In this document: piece after piece, positions 25,749 to 34,889 of the stretch | Numbering within the stretch: the stretch's first letter is position 1 | Layout of the letters: each line of letters begins with the position of its first letter | Source of the DNA: CAZDYI01 sp964509765 | GTDB lineage: Bacteria; Pseudomonadota; Gammaproteobacteria; Tethybacterales; Tethybacteraceae | DNA length: 54,799 nucleotides | Assembly: GCA_964509765.1 (NCBI GenBank) | Contig: CAZDYI010000136.1 | Span: 1-54,799, forward strand | Direction: 5' to 3' | Program-made: the position numbers and the translations under genes | The notes under the pieces: model-generated | Databases searched by the model: none | Seen by the model: only the letters and a program-made list of their open reading frames with translations | Told to the model about the DNA's origin: nothing

Positions 25749-27998
25749 ATGTCAGGCGCGAAATCTGAATCAAGCTCTCCTCCCCTGCACAACGCAGTGA
25801 AGGCAGGCGAACTAGAACTTGTTCGCAAATTACTGGAAGCGGGCGAAGATGTAGAAATTCGCGACACCAACGGAAACACACCGTTGCAGATGGCGCAGGA
25901 TGAATCAATCATCATCGAGTTGTTGAAGGCTGGCGCTGACCACCGCGAGTTAAAATCACCATATGGTAATTCGCCCCTGTTCGATGCCATTATCAATGGT
26001 TCAAGCGATGAGTACATTGAGGCGCTAATTGACGCAGGAGCATACGCGAATGAGTATCGAACCTGGGGTAATCCGCTTCATTCTGCGGTTAGACACGATC
26101 ACAGTCGTAAAGTCATAGAAATGTTATTGGATGCAGGAGCTCAGACAGATACAGGAGATGACGAAGGTTTAACACCTTTGCATTTAGCAGTAACACATAG
26201 TCATTGGGAAATCATCACCCTGTTGTGCGGAGTAACTGATACCAATATTACAGATGGATTATACCGAACACCTTTACATTTTGCGATTACAGAAGACGCT
26301 CCAGCGGAAGTAGTACAAGAGTTGATAGATTATGGGGCTAGTCCATTTTGCGAAGATTTCTTACACAAGTCTCCAATTGATTATGCTATAGAACGCGCCT
26401 TACAGCCAGATGTTTTTGCATCTCTGATCGACAAGAAGCATCAAAGCCCTGAAATTACTATTAAGCACTTAATTAACAAAGGCAAAGAACCTTGGATTGT
26501 GAAATCATATTGCAAGGCTGCTCTATATTATGCACTTCATTCCGGGTCTAGCCCAATAGAAATAATTGAAGAAATTAATAAATTCGGGCAATATACATAT
26601 CGATTACGAGATCAAATATTTGATACCTCTTTGAAAGATTCCAGAGTTGAGATATTTAATTTCGCGTTGCGATATGCTGCAAAGAATGGGGCATCTAGCG
26701 ATGTAATTAAATTACTAATTGATTCTGGGGCTGGGATATCTGATATAGATGAAGATGATAATGATGTTGAAGGAAACTCAATTCTTCACTTGGCAATAAG
26801 TTCTGGTAATGTAGAAACTTTCAATGCACTATATGACGCTGGAGAAGAGATAGATCTCAATGAGCGCGATCGCTCTGGATACACACTATTACATCTTGCT
26901 GCTAAATCAGGATCAAGGGAATCAATCAAGAGATTGTTGCAGCTTGGTGTTGAGATGAACATTGGAATGAGCGACGGCTTTACTCCTCTGCATTGTGCTG
27001 CAAGCACTAATTCAATAGGTGCGATAGAAGAGTTATTAAACGCAGGGGCATCAGTCAATGCAGGCGAGAAATATGGACGAACTCCCATGCATTATGCTGC
27101 TCGACACGGTTCATTAGAAGCCATAGATTTTCTCATTTTGAAAGGTGCAAAAATTAACTCTGGAGAAGAAGAAGGAAAAATGACCCCCCTACATGAGGCA
27201 GTCAAATCTAGCCACCTGTCTTATGATTGTATATTCTCGTTAATGAGAGCAGGTGCTCACGTCAATGCTACTGCGCGATTTCATTCTCTCGGAACCCCAT
27301 TAAGTGTTGCGGCAAGTCGATCACATGATACAGAGATTCTCAAGGCTTTGTTGTCTGCTGGTGCTAAGGTGAATGTAACTGACAGTACAGGAAACACTCC
27401 GTTACTCCAGATATTGAATCGATCAGCATTGACTGGTGGTTCCAAAACAAGATATATACTCACGAACACTGTAATCCTATTGTTGAGAGCTGGCGCGGAT
27501 GTGAACTGTACAAATCATTCAGGATTCTCTCCACTACATATTGCTTTAAGTCAAGAACACTCTGGAGAAGTCATTACTGCATTATTAGCTGCTGGTGCAA
27601 ATTCTAACTGTAGGAATAAACAAGGCTCTACACCATTGCATATTGCTGCGACTAAAGGTCGATCAGATGTTATTCATTTCCTTATCATGTCAGGGGGAGA
27701 AGTCAATGCGAAAGACCACGAGGACAGGGCACCCCTGCATTATGCACTTAATCCAGAAATAATTAAAGCATTCATCTCTGCAGGTGCAGCAATCGATTCA
27801 ATTGACAAGAATGGCAACACTCCATTGCATGAAGTTGCATCCCGAGGGTCTGCAGATGCAATCATTACATTGTTGGATGCAGGTGCAGATAAATCAATTC
27901 CTGGCAAAGACGGAAAGCTTGCCATTGAACTTGCAAAAAGCAACGGATTGTTAAAGGGAACAACAGTCATCGAAATGCTTGAGAAAGCAAAAAACTAA
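25749..27998 (+). CDS. large ankyrin-repeat protein in a low-GC island
   Basis: A 749-residue protein made almost entirely of ankyrin repeats (about 18-20 units, several degenerate), with consensus such as GNTPLHxAA and LLxAGAxxN. There is no signal peptide or membrane segment, and repeats run from near residue 15 to the end. Repeats around 215-330 are eroded and locally richer in charged residues. GC is roughly 40%, far below the neighbours, with A/T-ending codons throughout. Composition and eukaryotic-like repeats suggest acquisition from elsewhere and a host-interaction or protein-scaffold role, but no secretion signal is visible and function is unknown. Confidence 0.88.
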   Translation: MSGAKSESSSPPLHNAVKAGELELVRKLLEAGEDVEIRDTNGNTPLQMAQDESIIIELLKAGADHRELKSPYGNSPLFDAIINGSSDEYIEALIDAGAYANEYRTWGNPLHSAVRHDHSRKVIEMLLDAGAQTDTGDDEGLTPLHLAVTHSHWEIITLLCGVTDTNITDGLYRTPLHFAITEDAPAEVVQELIDYGASPFCEDFLHKSPIDYAIERALQPDVFASLIDKKHQSPEITIKHLINKGKEPWIVKSYCKAALYYALHSGSSPIEIIEEINKFGQYTYRLRDQIFDTSLKDSRVEIFNFALRYAAKNGASSDVIKLLIDSGAGISDIDEDDNDVEGNSILHLAISSGNVETFNALYDAGEEIDLNERDRSGYTLLHLAAKSGSRESIKRLLQLGVEMNIGMSDGFTPLHCAASTNSIGAIEELLNAGASVNAGEKYGRTPMHYAARHGSLEAIDFLILKGAKINSGEEEGKMTPLHEAVKSSHLSYDCIFSLMRAGAHVNATARFHSLGTPLSVAASRSHDTEILKALLSAGAKVNVTDSTGNTPLLQILNRSALTGGSKTRYILTNTVILLLRAGADVNCTNHSGFSPLHIALSQEHSGEVITALLAAGANSNCRNKQGSTPLHIAATKGRSDVIHFLIMSGGEVNAKDHEDRAPLHYALNPEIIKAFISAGAAIDSIDKNGNTPLHEVASRGSADAIITLLDAGADKSIPGKDGKLAIELAKSNGLLKGTTVIEMLEKAKN

Positions 27999-28021
27999 AG
28001 TCGATAGTAAATTATGACAGT

Positions 28022-28801
28022 TCAATAAATCCCATCGGATGTTGTTGCCTTAATAGAAGTTATTTCTACGAGTTCTCGCTCGCAAGCTTTCGCAAGTAAT
28101 CTGGCATCAGACATTATCGTAACTAAATCAAATCCTTTCTCAATCATTTTCTTGGCGTAAGCGGCAGAACCATTATGCAATCCTGCCCGCAGCTTGTGCT
28201 CCTTTGCCTTGGCCAAGATCAAATCAATTGCCTCAACCACCTCAGGCTCCTCCGGATCCAGCCTCGGCTCGTGTCCCAAGGAGTTCGCCAGGTCTGCAGG
28301 CCCGATGTAGATCGCGTTCAGCCCGTCGGTTGACATGATGTCATCGATGTTCTCCAGCGCCTCCTTGGTCTCGATCATTGCCATTGCAATGGTCTTTTCG
28401 TTCGCTTCCTTGGCGTAGTTGTCGTGGTGCAGCGCAACCCTAGTCGGGCCGAAGCTCCTCCCTCCGCGCGGCGGGTAGCGCATGGCCTGGACGAACCTCT
28501 CGGCGTCGTCGCCGGTGTTGACCATCGGGCAGACGATCCCTAGGCAGCCCGCGTCGAGGGTCTTCATGATGATGCCCGGCTCGAGCCAGGGCACCCTGGC
28601 CATCACCGGCTTTGCCTGCTTGATCGCGGCAAGCATCGGCACCATAGTGTCGTAGCCGACGATGCCGTGCTGCATGTCGATCGTCAGCGAGTCCCACGCC
28701 TGGTTCGCCATCACCTCGGCCGAGAAGAACGACGGTATGGCAAGCCAGCCGTTGACAACCGGCTTTCCCTCGTTCCACATCGTCAGGATCTTGTTTTCCA
28801 T
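28022..28801 (-). CDS. HpcH/HpaI-family class II aldolase
   Basis: A 259-residue metal-dependent aldolase of the HpaI/GarL family, which splits 2-keto-3-deoxy acids to pyruvate (or the equivalent keto acid) and an aldehyde. It has the catalytic His in IDMQHGIVGYD, the metal ligands in MIETKEALEN (Glu) and YIGPADLANSLG (Asp), and the RVPW motif. The 3' third (about 28022-28250) is much lower in GC than the 5' part and belongs to the ankyrin island. It lies 49 nt downstream of the tartrate/malate-type dehydrogenase, with which it likely forms a catabolic unit. The substrate is unproven. Confidence 0.87.
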   Translation of the reverse strand: MENKILTMWNEGKPVVNGWLAIPSFFSAEVMANQAWDSLTIDMQHGIVGYDTMVPMLAAIKQAKPVMARVPWLEPGIIMKTLDAGCLGIVCPMVNTGDDAERFVQAMRYPPRGGRSFGPTRVALHHDNYAKEANEKTIAMAMIETKEALENIDDIMSTDGLNAIYIGPADLANSLGHEPRLDPEEPEVVEAIDLILAKAKEHKLRAGLHNGSAAYAKKMIEKGFDLVTIMSDARLLAKACERELVEITSIKATTSDGIY

Positions 28802-28850
28802 TTCGCAGTTTCCGCGCGGGCGTGAGCGTGGATTTTAGGCTGGCTCGGGC

Positions 28851-29918
28851 TCAGCCCTTGATTCCGTCGCACAGCGCCTTGGCAACGTCTTCCGTCTTAG
28901 CCGGCCCGCCCATGTCGGGCGTGCGCGGCCCGCTCTCGTCGGCGCACAATGCCTCAATCGACCTCATGACCGCATCGGCGGCATCTTTCTCCTCCAGGTG
29001 CTCGAGCATCAGCGCCGCCGACCAGACCATTCCGATTGGATTGGCGATCCCTTTGCCCGCGATGTCGGGCGCGGAGCCGTGTACCGGCTCGAACATCGAC
29101 GGATGCTTTCGTTCAGGGTTCAGGTTGGCCGAGGGCGCGACTGCTATCGTTCCTGTGGTCGCGGGTCCCAGGTCGGACAGGATGTCGCCGAACAGGTTCG
29201 ATGCAACGATCACGTCGAAGAACGACGGCTGGGAAACCAGCCTCGCCGCCAGGATGTCGATGTGGTGCTGGTCCGTCCTGACTTCGGGATGCCGGCCCGA
29301 GATCTCTTCGAAGCGCGAGTCCCAGTACGGCATGCTGTGGAAGATCCCGTTCGACTTCGTCGCCGAGCTAACGTGCCTGCTGCCCAGGCGCTCAGCGAGG
29401 GCGAAGGCGTACTCGATGATCCGGTCGGTCCCCCGCTTGGTGAACACCGACACCTGGCTCACCATCTCGGCCTCGGTCCCTGCGTGGAGCATGCCGCCTA
29501 TCTGGCTGTACTCGCCCTCGGTGTTCTCGCGGACGATCCAGTAGTCGATGTCCTTGCCGTCCTCGACCGACACCTTCGGCCTGATCCCCGGCAGCAGGCG
29601 CACGGGCCGGAGGTTGACGTACTGCTCGAAGCTCCTGCGTATCGGCAGCAGCAGGTCCCACAGCGAGACGTGGTCCGGAACGCCGGGCCAGCCCACAGCC
29701 CCGAGCAAAATCGCGTCGAAGTCGGCAAGGCGATCGATGCCGTCCTTGGGCATGATCCTGCCGGTTTCCTTCCAGTCCCTGCAGGACCAGTCGAACAGCT
29801 CGAACTCGATGCTGAAGCCGCCTTCCGCCGCAACCCTGTCGAGGACATCGAGCGCAACCGGCATGACCTCCTTGCCGATGCCGTCGCCGGGCACCGCCGC
29901 TATCCTGTGCTTGGCCAC
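28851..29918 (-). CDS. tartrate/D-malate-type decarboxylating dehydrogenase
   Basis: A 355-residue NAD-dependent beta-decarboxylating dehydrogenase of the isocitrate/isopropylmalate family, closest in pattern to tartrate dehydrogenase (TtuC) and D-malate dehydrogenase. It has AAVPGDGIGKEVMP at the N-terminus, LRPVRLLPG, the YWIVRENTEGEYS motif, the ASNLFGDILSDLG metal site and FEPVHGSAPDIAGKGIANP. The start is GTG at 29918. It is followed by the HpaI-type aldolase in the same direction, consistent with breakdown of hydroxy-dicarboxylic or sugar acids. Which substrate is used cannot be told. Confidence 0.88.
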   Translation of the reverse strand: MAKHRIAAVPGDGIGKEVMPVALDVLDRVAAEGGFSIEFELFDWSCRDWKETGRIMPKDGIDRLADFDAILLGAVGWPGVPDHVSLWDLLLPIRRSFEQYVNLRPVRLLPGIRPKVSVEDGKDIDYWIVRENTEGEYSQIGGMLHAGTEAEMVSQVSVFTKRGTDRIIEYAFALAERLGSRHVSSATKSNGIFHSMPYWDSRFEEISGRHPEVRTDQHHIDILAARLVSQPSFFDVIVASNLFGDILSDLGPATTGTIAVAPSANLNPERKHPSMFEPVHGSAPDIAGKGIANPIGMVWSAALMLEHLEEKDAADAVMRSIEALCADESGPRTPDMGGPAKTEDVAKALCDGIKG

Positions 29919-30000
29919 GTTATGTCGCTCGCCCTTGGATGAAGGCTATTGTATTGACCGCCCGCCCGAACATGCCCGGTGTGAGAATCAGACCTGCAGG

Positions 30001-30477
30001 ATGGCAACGGGCAGGAAGGCCGCCTCCGTGTTCGCCGACCCGCCGGTCAGCGAGCAGCGGAGCCGCATCATGGCGAGCATCAGGGGCCGGGACACCAAGC
30101 CCGAGGTGTTCCTGCGCAAGGCCCTGCACCGGATGGGGCTGCGCTACCGCACGTCGGTCAAGGGCCTGCCGGGCAAGCCCGACATCGTGCTTGCGCGGCA
30201 CCGCGCCGTCGTGCTCGTAAACGGCTGCTTCTGGCACGGCCACGACTGCGGCCGCTGCCGCATCCCCGCAACCAGGACCGAGTACTGGCGCAACAAGATC
30301 AAGGGCAACAGGGAGCGGGACGAGAGGATCGAGAACGAGCTGCTCGGCGAGGGCTGGAGGGTGATCATCGTCTGGGAGTGCAGGATCGGGGCCGGCAAGG
30401 GCGGCGACCTTGACGCCTGCGCGGCAAGGGTGGCAAAATTCATACTTGGAAAGAGAAGGAAGGCTGAGATTGGCTAG
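30001..30477 (+). CDS. vsr: very-short-patch mismatch endonuclease
   Basis: A 158-residue Vsr nuclease, which nicks beside T:G mismatches arising from deaminated 5-methylcytosine. Motifs match Vsr closely: RSRIMASIRGRDTKPE, LPGKPDIVL with the catalytic Asp, GCFWHGHDC with His and zinc-binding Cys residues, RIPATRTEYW, and GWRVIIVWEC. No Dcm-type cytosine methyltransferase is adjacent; the only DNA methyltransferase in the window is 5 kb away and of a different class. A GAGAAT with TGT before it lies 12 nt upstream of the ATG. The next gene starts inside its 3' end. Confidence 0.93.
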   Translation: MATGRKAASVFADPPVSEQRSRIMASIRGRDTKPEVFLRKALHRMGLRYRTSVKGLPGKPDIVLARHRAVVLVNGCFWHGHDCGRCRIPATRTEYWRNKIKGNRERDERIENELLGEGWRVIIVWECRIGAGKGGDLDACAARVAKFILGKRRKAEIG

Positions 30478-31132
30478 GCTCACGACCGCAAGCAGGCTTG
30501 CCCGCGTTTCCGCAGTCGCCATTGCGGCCTGCGCCGCAGGCCAGGCGGAGGAGAGGGTCCTGTTCGAGAACGGCGACCTGTCGCTGTGGACCGAGCAGGC
30601 CTTCGAGAACATCCCGGTGCACACCGCCTTCGAGGTGGTCGAGGAGGAAGGCGTCGGCAAGGTGATCGAGGCGGTCGCGGCGGACAGCGCCTCGGGCTAC
30701 GTCATCGAGGAGGAGATGCCGTTTACCCCGGGAGCCGTGCTGTCGCTCAAGTACAAGGTGCTCGAGGCGACGAATTCCGAGGACGAGAAGACCAAGCCCG
30801 GCGACGACTTCGCGCTTAGGGTCTACATCACCGCGAAGAGGCTGTTCCTCTACGAGACCCTGGTCCTCGTGCACTCGACGCAGTACCCTGCAGGCGAGAA
30901 GTGGACCAGCCCCTACAGCGGCAACCTGGCCGAGTTCGAGATTTTCGCCATCTCGGATTCAGGCAGGGAGGGGGAGTGGATCGAGGACCACGTCCACGTC
31001 GGCAGGATGTGGCAGTCCGTTTTCGGGCACTCTCCCGAGGAGATAGTAGGGATCGCGTTCATGGTAGACAGCGACAACGCCCACGGCAGGATGCACACGC
31101 GGATCGCCCGCATAGCCTACTCGCCGCGCTAG
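30470..31132 (+). CDS. DUF3047-like secreted protein, copy 1
   Basis: A 220-residue exported protein resembling DUF3047, a family of unknown function. A signal peptide spans about 1-26 (LARVSAVAIAACAAGQA). The mature domain has VEEEGVGKVIEAVAADSASGYV, a lysine/tyrosine strand LSLKYKVLEA, GDDFALRVYI and the C-terminal DSDNAHGRMHTRIARI pattern typical of the family. The TTG start at 30470 overlaps vsr by 8 nt and has GAAGG upstream. A clear paralogue follows after 59 nt. Role unknown; beta-sandwich, carbohydrate-binding-like folds have been suggested by the strand pattern only. Confidence 0.75.
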   Translation: MARLTTASRLARVSAVAIAACAAGQAEERVLFENGDLSLWTEQAFENIPVHTAFEVVEEEGVGKVIEAVAADSASGYVIEEEMPFTPGAVLSLKYKVLEATNSEDEKTKPGDDFALRVYITAKRLFLYETLVLVHSTQYPAGEKWTSPYSGNLAEFEIFAISDSGREGEWIEDHVHVGRMWQSVFGHSPEEIVGIAFMVDSDNAHGRMHTRIARIAYSPR

Positions 31133-31191
31133 GGGGCTGCGCGGCGACGATTGCGAAAATCCTGCCATCGGAAAGTAAAGGAGGATTGGAA

Positions 31192-31857
31192 ATGACCGAA
31201 CGCCTCACTGTCGGGATGGTGGCCCTTGCCGCTCTCGCCGCACTTGCGGCCTGCTCCTCCGTACAGGCGGATGAGACTGTCCTGATGTACGACGGCGATC
31301 TGTCCGGCTGGCAGGAGCTGTCGAACGATGACGGCGCGCCGCTGGCCTCGGTCGAGGTGGTCGAGGAGGCAGGCGTGGGAAAGGTGCTCGATGCTGTCGC
31401 CGCCGGCAGCAACTCGAGTTACTCCTACGACAAGGTGATGCCGTTTTCCGAGGATGCGGTTCTGTCCCTCAAGTACAAGGTGCTCGAGGCGGCAAACGAC
31501 CGGGACGAGAGGACAATGGCGGGCAACGACTTTGCCCTCAAAGTGTGGCTCATCCCGAATGATTGCGATCCTCCGTACAAAGCGTTGATCCTGGTGCATT
31601 CGTCGCAGCACCCGGCAGGCGAGGGCTGGCAGATGCTCACAATCAGCGACGAAACCCGGTTCGAGGTCCTGGCCATATCCGACGCGGACCAAGAGGGCGA
31701 ATGGATCGAGCAGGACATCCATGTCGGCAGGCTGTGGCAGGATGCCTTCGGCAGCTTGCCCGAGGAGATGGCCGGGTTTGTGTTCTCGGTCGACGGCGAC
31801 AACGCCCACGGCAGGATGCACAGCAGGATCGCCCGCATCTCCTACACGCCGGGCTAG
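31192..31857 (+). CDS. DUF3047-like lipoprotein, copy 2
   Basis: A 221-residue paralogue of the preceding gene with the same order of motifs (VEEAGVGKVLDAVAAGS, LSLKYKVLEAAND, GNDFALKVW, DGDNAHGRMHSRIARISY). Unlike copy 1, its signal ends in LAAC with Cys21, a plausible lipobox, so this copy may be lipid-anchored. AAAGGAGG sits 8 nt before the ATG. It contains a CDPP insertion absent from copy 1. It precedes dsbD by 54 nt. Confidence 0.76.
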   Translation: MTERLTVGMVALAALAALAACSSVQADETVLMYDGDLSGWQELSNDDGAPLASVEVVEEAGVGKVLDAVAAGSNSSYSYDKVMPFSEDAVLSLKYKVLEAANDRDERTMAGNDFALKVWLIPNDCDPPYKALILVHSSQHPAGEGWQMLTISDETRFEVLAISDADQEGEWIEQDIHVGRLWQDAFGSLPEEMAGFVFSVDGDNAHGRMHSRIARISYTPG

Positions 31858-31911
31858 GGACAGCACGCCGCCGGAATTGCGTTTCCGCCGCCGAGGCATT
31901 ACCTAAAGAGG

Positions 31912-33708
31912 GTGGAAGCAACAGCCGTCCGGACCTGCGCCTTACGCAGCTGGCTAGCCGCAGCGGCGCTGCTTGCGTCCGCCGCAACTGCGCTCGGACA
32001 GCTGACGACGATCGGCCCCGAGCTGCTTCGGCAAGAGGAGGCATTCCGCATCGCGCCCGAGCTGTCGGGCGGCAGTCTGGAGGTCACCGTCGCGATCGCC
32101 GACGGCTACTACCTGTACAAGGACCGCGTCGGCGCGCGGGTGCTCGCAGGAGGCGGGACGCTGTCCGGTCTTGAGCTCCCCGAAGGCAAGGTCTACACCG
32201 ACGAGTTCTTCGGCGAGACCGAGATCTACCGCGACGAGTTTGCTTTCTCCGCCGCGGTCGACAGGCCCGCCGGCGCCGGCGACCTAAACGTCGAGCTCGT
32301 GGTCCAGGGCTGCGCCGACGCCGGGGTCTGCTACCCGCCGTACGTCACGAGCTTCGCCTTCCCCGCAGGCGGTGGACAGGGGGTGCTGGTGTCGTCCAAC
32401 CTGCCCGACAGGACGGGCACCTTCAGCGCCCCGTCCGACAACACAGACGGGACCGTCGCCGCGCTCAGCGACGGCTCGCTGCCGTACGTCGTCCTGTTCT
32501 TCTTCAACGCGGGCCTGCTGCTTTCGTTCACTCCCTGCGTGCTGCCGATGGTGCCGATCGCCCTTGCGGTCGTAACCGGCGGCGCCAGGCCCGGCGGCAG
32601 GCGGGCGCTTGCGCTCGGCGGCAGCTACGTGCTCGGCATGGCCGCCGTCTACACCCTGATCGGGCTGCTGGTCGCGCAAAGCGGAAGCACGTTCCTCGCC
32701 GGCTCGCTGCAGAACCCGTACGTCCTGGTGCCGATGTCCATAGCCTTCATCTCCCTGGCCTTCGTGATGTACAGGAACGTCAGCTTCCACCTCCTTCCGC
32801 AGTCCGTCAGGAACAGGCTCTCGGCGGTGGCGAGCAGGTCGGGAACGCACTCGGGCGCGCTGCTCGCAGGAGGGGTCTCGGCCGTGGTCGTCAGCCCCTG
32901 CGTTGCGGTCCCGCTCGTCGGCGCCCTGATCTACATCGCAACTGTGGGAGACAGGCTTGTCGGCGGGGTCGCCTTGTTTTCGCTTGCCGTCGGGATGGGC
33001 ATGCTGCCCCTTGCCGCCGCCGCAGGCGCAGGGCGCTTCCTGCCCAAGGCCGGGCCTGTGAGCGAGGCGGTCAGGAAGCTCTTCGCGCTCGCCCTTGCGG
33101 CCCTCGGCGTCTGGGTGCTTGGCGCGCTCGTTCCGCCCGCGGCGAAGCTCGTCGCCTACGGCCTGCTCGGAGCCGCAGGAGCGGTCATCCTGTTCAGGGC
33201 GGCCAGGGGCGGATCGGTTTCACAGGCGGCGCGGCTTGCTGTGTCAGTCCCGGCCGCTTCCCTGCTTGCGCTGTCCGCCGTCCTTGCGACAGGCGGGCTG
33301 ACGGGCGCGACCAACGAGCTGCGCCCGGTCGCGCACCTGTTCGGGGAAGGCGACGCCGTGCGCTTCGAGACTGTCTCGACCGAGCTTTCGTACAGGGCAG
33401 CTCTTTCAGACCCGGGGCCGAAGGGGACCTTCGAGTACTACTACGCGGACTGGTGCGTCAGCTGCCGCGAGCTCGAGGCGTACGCGTTCACCGACCCGGA
33501 GCTGGTCGCGGCCCTCGACGGCTACAGGGCGGTGAAGGTCGACCTCACCGCCAACGACGCGGACTCGCTCAGGCTGCTCGAGGTCAACAGCCTGTTCGGC
33601 CCGCCGGCGATCATCGTCCGCGACCGGAGCGGGATGAAGCGGCTGAGGTACGTGGGGTTCCTGGACGGGGATGAGCTGGCGGCCGGGATCGAAGGCCTGG
33701 GAGGCTGA
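31912..33708 (+). CDS. dsbD: thiol:disulfide interchange protein DsbD
   Basis: Carries electrons from cytoplasmic thioredoxin across the inner membrane to periplasmic disulfide isomerases and cytochrome-c maturation factors. It is 598 residues (E. coli 565). A signal peptide (about 1-28) and an N-terminal immunoglobulin-like domain with QGCADAGVCYPP near 130-142 come first. Eight helices follow, with LSFTPCVLPMVPI and VVSPCVAVPLVGA carrying the two membrane cysteines. The C-terminal thioredoxin domain has ADWCVSCRELE near 513-523. All three cysteine pairs are present. The GTG start is preceded by AAAGAG. It may serve the exported products just upstream. Confidence 0.95.
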   Translation: MEATAVRTCALRSWLAAAALLASAATALGQLTTIGPELLRQEEAFRIAPELSGGSLEVTVAIADGYYLYKDRVGARVLAGGGTLSGLELPEGKVYTDEFFGETEIYRDEFAFSAAVDRPAGAGDLNVELVVQGCADAGVCYPPYVTSFAFPAGGGQGVLVSSNLPDRTGTFSAPSDNTDGTVAALSDGSLPYVVLFFFNAGLLLSFTPCVLPMVPIALAVVTGGARPGGRRALALGGSYVLGMAAVYTLIGLLVAQSGSTFLAGSLQNPYVLVPMSIAFISLAFVMYRNVSFHLLPQSVRNRLSAVASRSGTHSGALLAGGVSAVVVSPCVAVPLVGALIYIATVGDRLVGGVALFSLAVGMGMLPLAAAAGAGRFLPKAGPVSEAVRKLFALALAALGVWVLGALVPPAAKLVAYGLLGAAGAVILFRAARGGSVSQAARLAVSVPAASLLALSAVLATGGLTGATNELRPVAHLFGEGDAVRFETVSTELSYRAALSDPGPKGTFEYYYADWCVSCRELEAYAFTDPELVAALDGYRAVKVDLTANDADSLRLLEVNSLFGPPAIIVRDRSGMKRLRYVGFLDGDELAAGIEGLGG

Positions 33709-33736
33709 GCTCGGGGCCGGGCCGGCGCCCGCTCAG
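33705..33736. terminator. inverted repeat between convergent dsbD and membrane gene
   Basis: CTGAGC (33705-33710) pairs with GCTCAG (33731-33736), enclosing a GC-rich segment that can fold further (GGGGCC / GGCGCCC region). It covers both stop codons. There is no T-run; a modest bidirectional terminator is possible. Confidence 0.4.
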
Positions 33737-34221
33737 GACGGCGCCACTTCCTTTGCGGTTACGAGGAGGACCCTGATCACGCGCCGCATGATCCTTTCGG
33801 CCTTGACGTTCCACGAGAGCGCATAGGACAAGGTCATCGACCACAAAATGAACTCATATTCGTAGCGCGGCCACGATGGGATGAGCGCAGCTGCCACTGA
33901 CGCCGCCGCTAGGATGGCGGATGCCCAGATGCAGTGGCCGACGTGCCTCCTGGCATGCGCGGCGAGCGCGCGGTTCTCCTCGCACTCGCTGACGTCCGGG
34001 TGAACGCTGTCCCTCACCAGTCCTGTCCTGTGGATCAAGGCCACCCACAGGAGAACGACTGCTGTGACGAAGCCGGTGTAGTAGAGCAGGAGCAGGTCCG
34101 CCCCTTCGGCCATGTGCAGCACCAGCGCGCCCAGGGGCCCGCCGACGAGCAGGGCGACTGACAGGTGACACGCCGCGCGGCCTGTCGCGCCCGCCTTTTG
34201 GCCGGCATCCCGTTCAGTCAT
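33733..34221 (-). CDS. small four-helix membrane protein B, unknown function
   Basis: A 162-residue protein not assigned to a family. Helices lie near 17-38, 43-64, 98-118 and 126-143, giving a 2+2 hairpin layout with a 34-residue hydrophilic loop. The loop begins RTGLVRDSVHPDVSE. The next gene upstream has RAGFVSSRHTDVMRE at the same place, so both share R-x-G-x-V-x(3-4)-H-x-D-V and are probably paralogues. The ATG at 34221 overlaps that gene's end by 8 nt. The tail is basic (ERIMRRVIRVLLV). See the separate finding. Confidence 0.7.
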   Translation of the reverse strand: MTERDAGQKAGATGRAACHLSVALLVGGPLGALVLHMAEGADLLLLYYTGFVTAVVLLWVALIHRTGLVRDSVHPDVSECEENRALAAHARRHVGHCIWASAILAAASVAAALIPSWPRYEYEFILWSMTLSYALSWNVKAERIMRRVIRVLLVTAKEVAPS

Positions 34222-34753
34222 GCGCGTGCGCGCCGCCTTCTGCGTCAGGCATGTGGCTGCCGCGCTGCTTGCGAAGGCGCCTCTGGTAGAGCAAATATTC
34301 CGCCACGTCAAAGCAGACGAACATGCGAAACGCCACCTTTCCTACCCGATAAACAAAGTTGGCGGTAACTGCCAGCAATATCGCATGGGAGACCGGCTCA
34401 TGCGAATCCCGCAGGACATATGCGGCGATTGCAACAGGAATCATTGCAACGCTGGCAACAGTCGCCTGGCCCACCTCGGTGTTCACCCTGCACAGCCAGT
34501 CCTCGTCACTTGCGACCTCGCGCATGACGTCTGTGTGCCTCGAGGACACAAAGCCTGCCCTTATCATGGTCAACATAATGACCGACACCGCTCCCGCAAC
34601 CGCTAAGGCCGCGTAGACGACGGCGAGATCCGATTCCGTGCGGACCCAGAAGACCCAGCCTGTCAGCAAGGCAAACAAGGCCGTCAGGGCCGGATAGAAC
34701 ATCTGAGTCTCAACCAGCTTCTTCATCTCGGTTCTGATTCGCTCGACAGTCAT
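34214..34753 (-). CDS. small four-helix membrane protein A, unknown function
   Basis: A 179-residue protein with hydrophobic segments near 20-38, 44-64, 98-117 and 126-142 and a charged loop RAGFVSSRHTDVMREVASDEDW between helix pairs. It is a likely distant paralogue of the downstream gene. The C-terminus is basic and His-rich (RRLRKQRGSHMPDAEGGAHAHD). The ATG at 34753 is chosen because it places the first helix as in its paralogue; an in-frame ATG at 34855 would add an unusual polar leader. Local GC is lower than the window average. Confidence 0.68.
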   Translation of the reverse strand: MTVERIRTEMKKLVETQMFYPALTALFALLTGWVFWVRTESDLAVVYAALAVAGAVSVIMLTMIRAGFVSSRHTDVMREVASDEDWLCRVNTEVGQATVASVAMIPVAIAAYVLRDSHEPVSHAILLAVTANFVYRVGKVAFRMFVCFDVAEYLLYQRRLRKQRGSHMPDAEGGAHAHD

Positions 34754-34889
34754 GCCTGTTGTGAAAACGGTTCGGGAGTGCCTTGGTTCGTGTCTTATGC
34801 GCGTCGCGGTCAGGTTTAATGTTAGCACGCACAGGTAGTTCCCATCTGTTTTCATTTCGGATTGCTGTTCGAGTCGGCTGCTCCTTGCT

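Noticed and set aside
25749..27998. Ankyrin island as a transposon or prophage
   Set aside because: No transposase, integrase, terminal repeats, target-site duplication or tRNA was found at its edges, and the GC change is gradual.
29919..30000. Start of vsr further upstream, overlapping the dehydrogenase
   Set aside because: The longer frame runs antisense through the dehydrogenase gene. Vsr homology begins only after the ATG at 30001.
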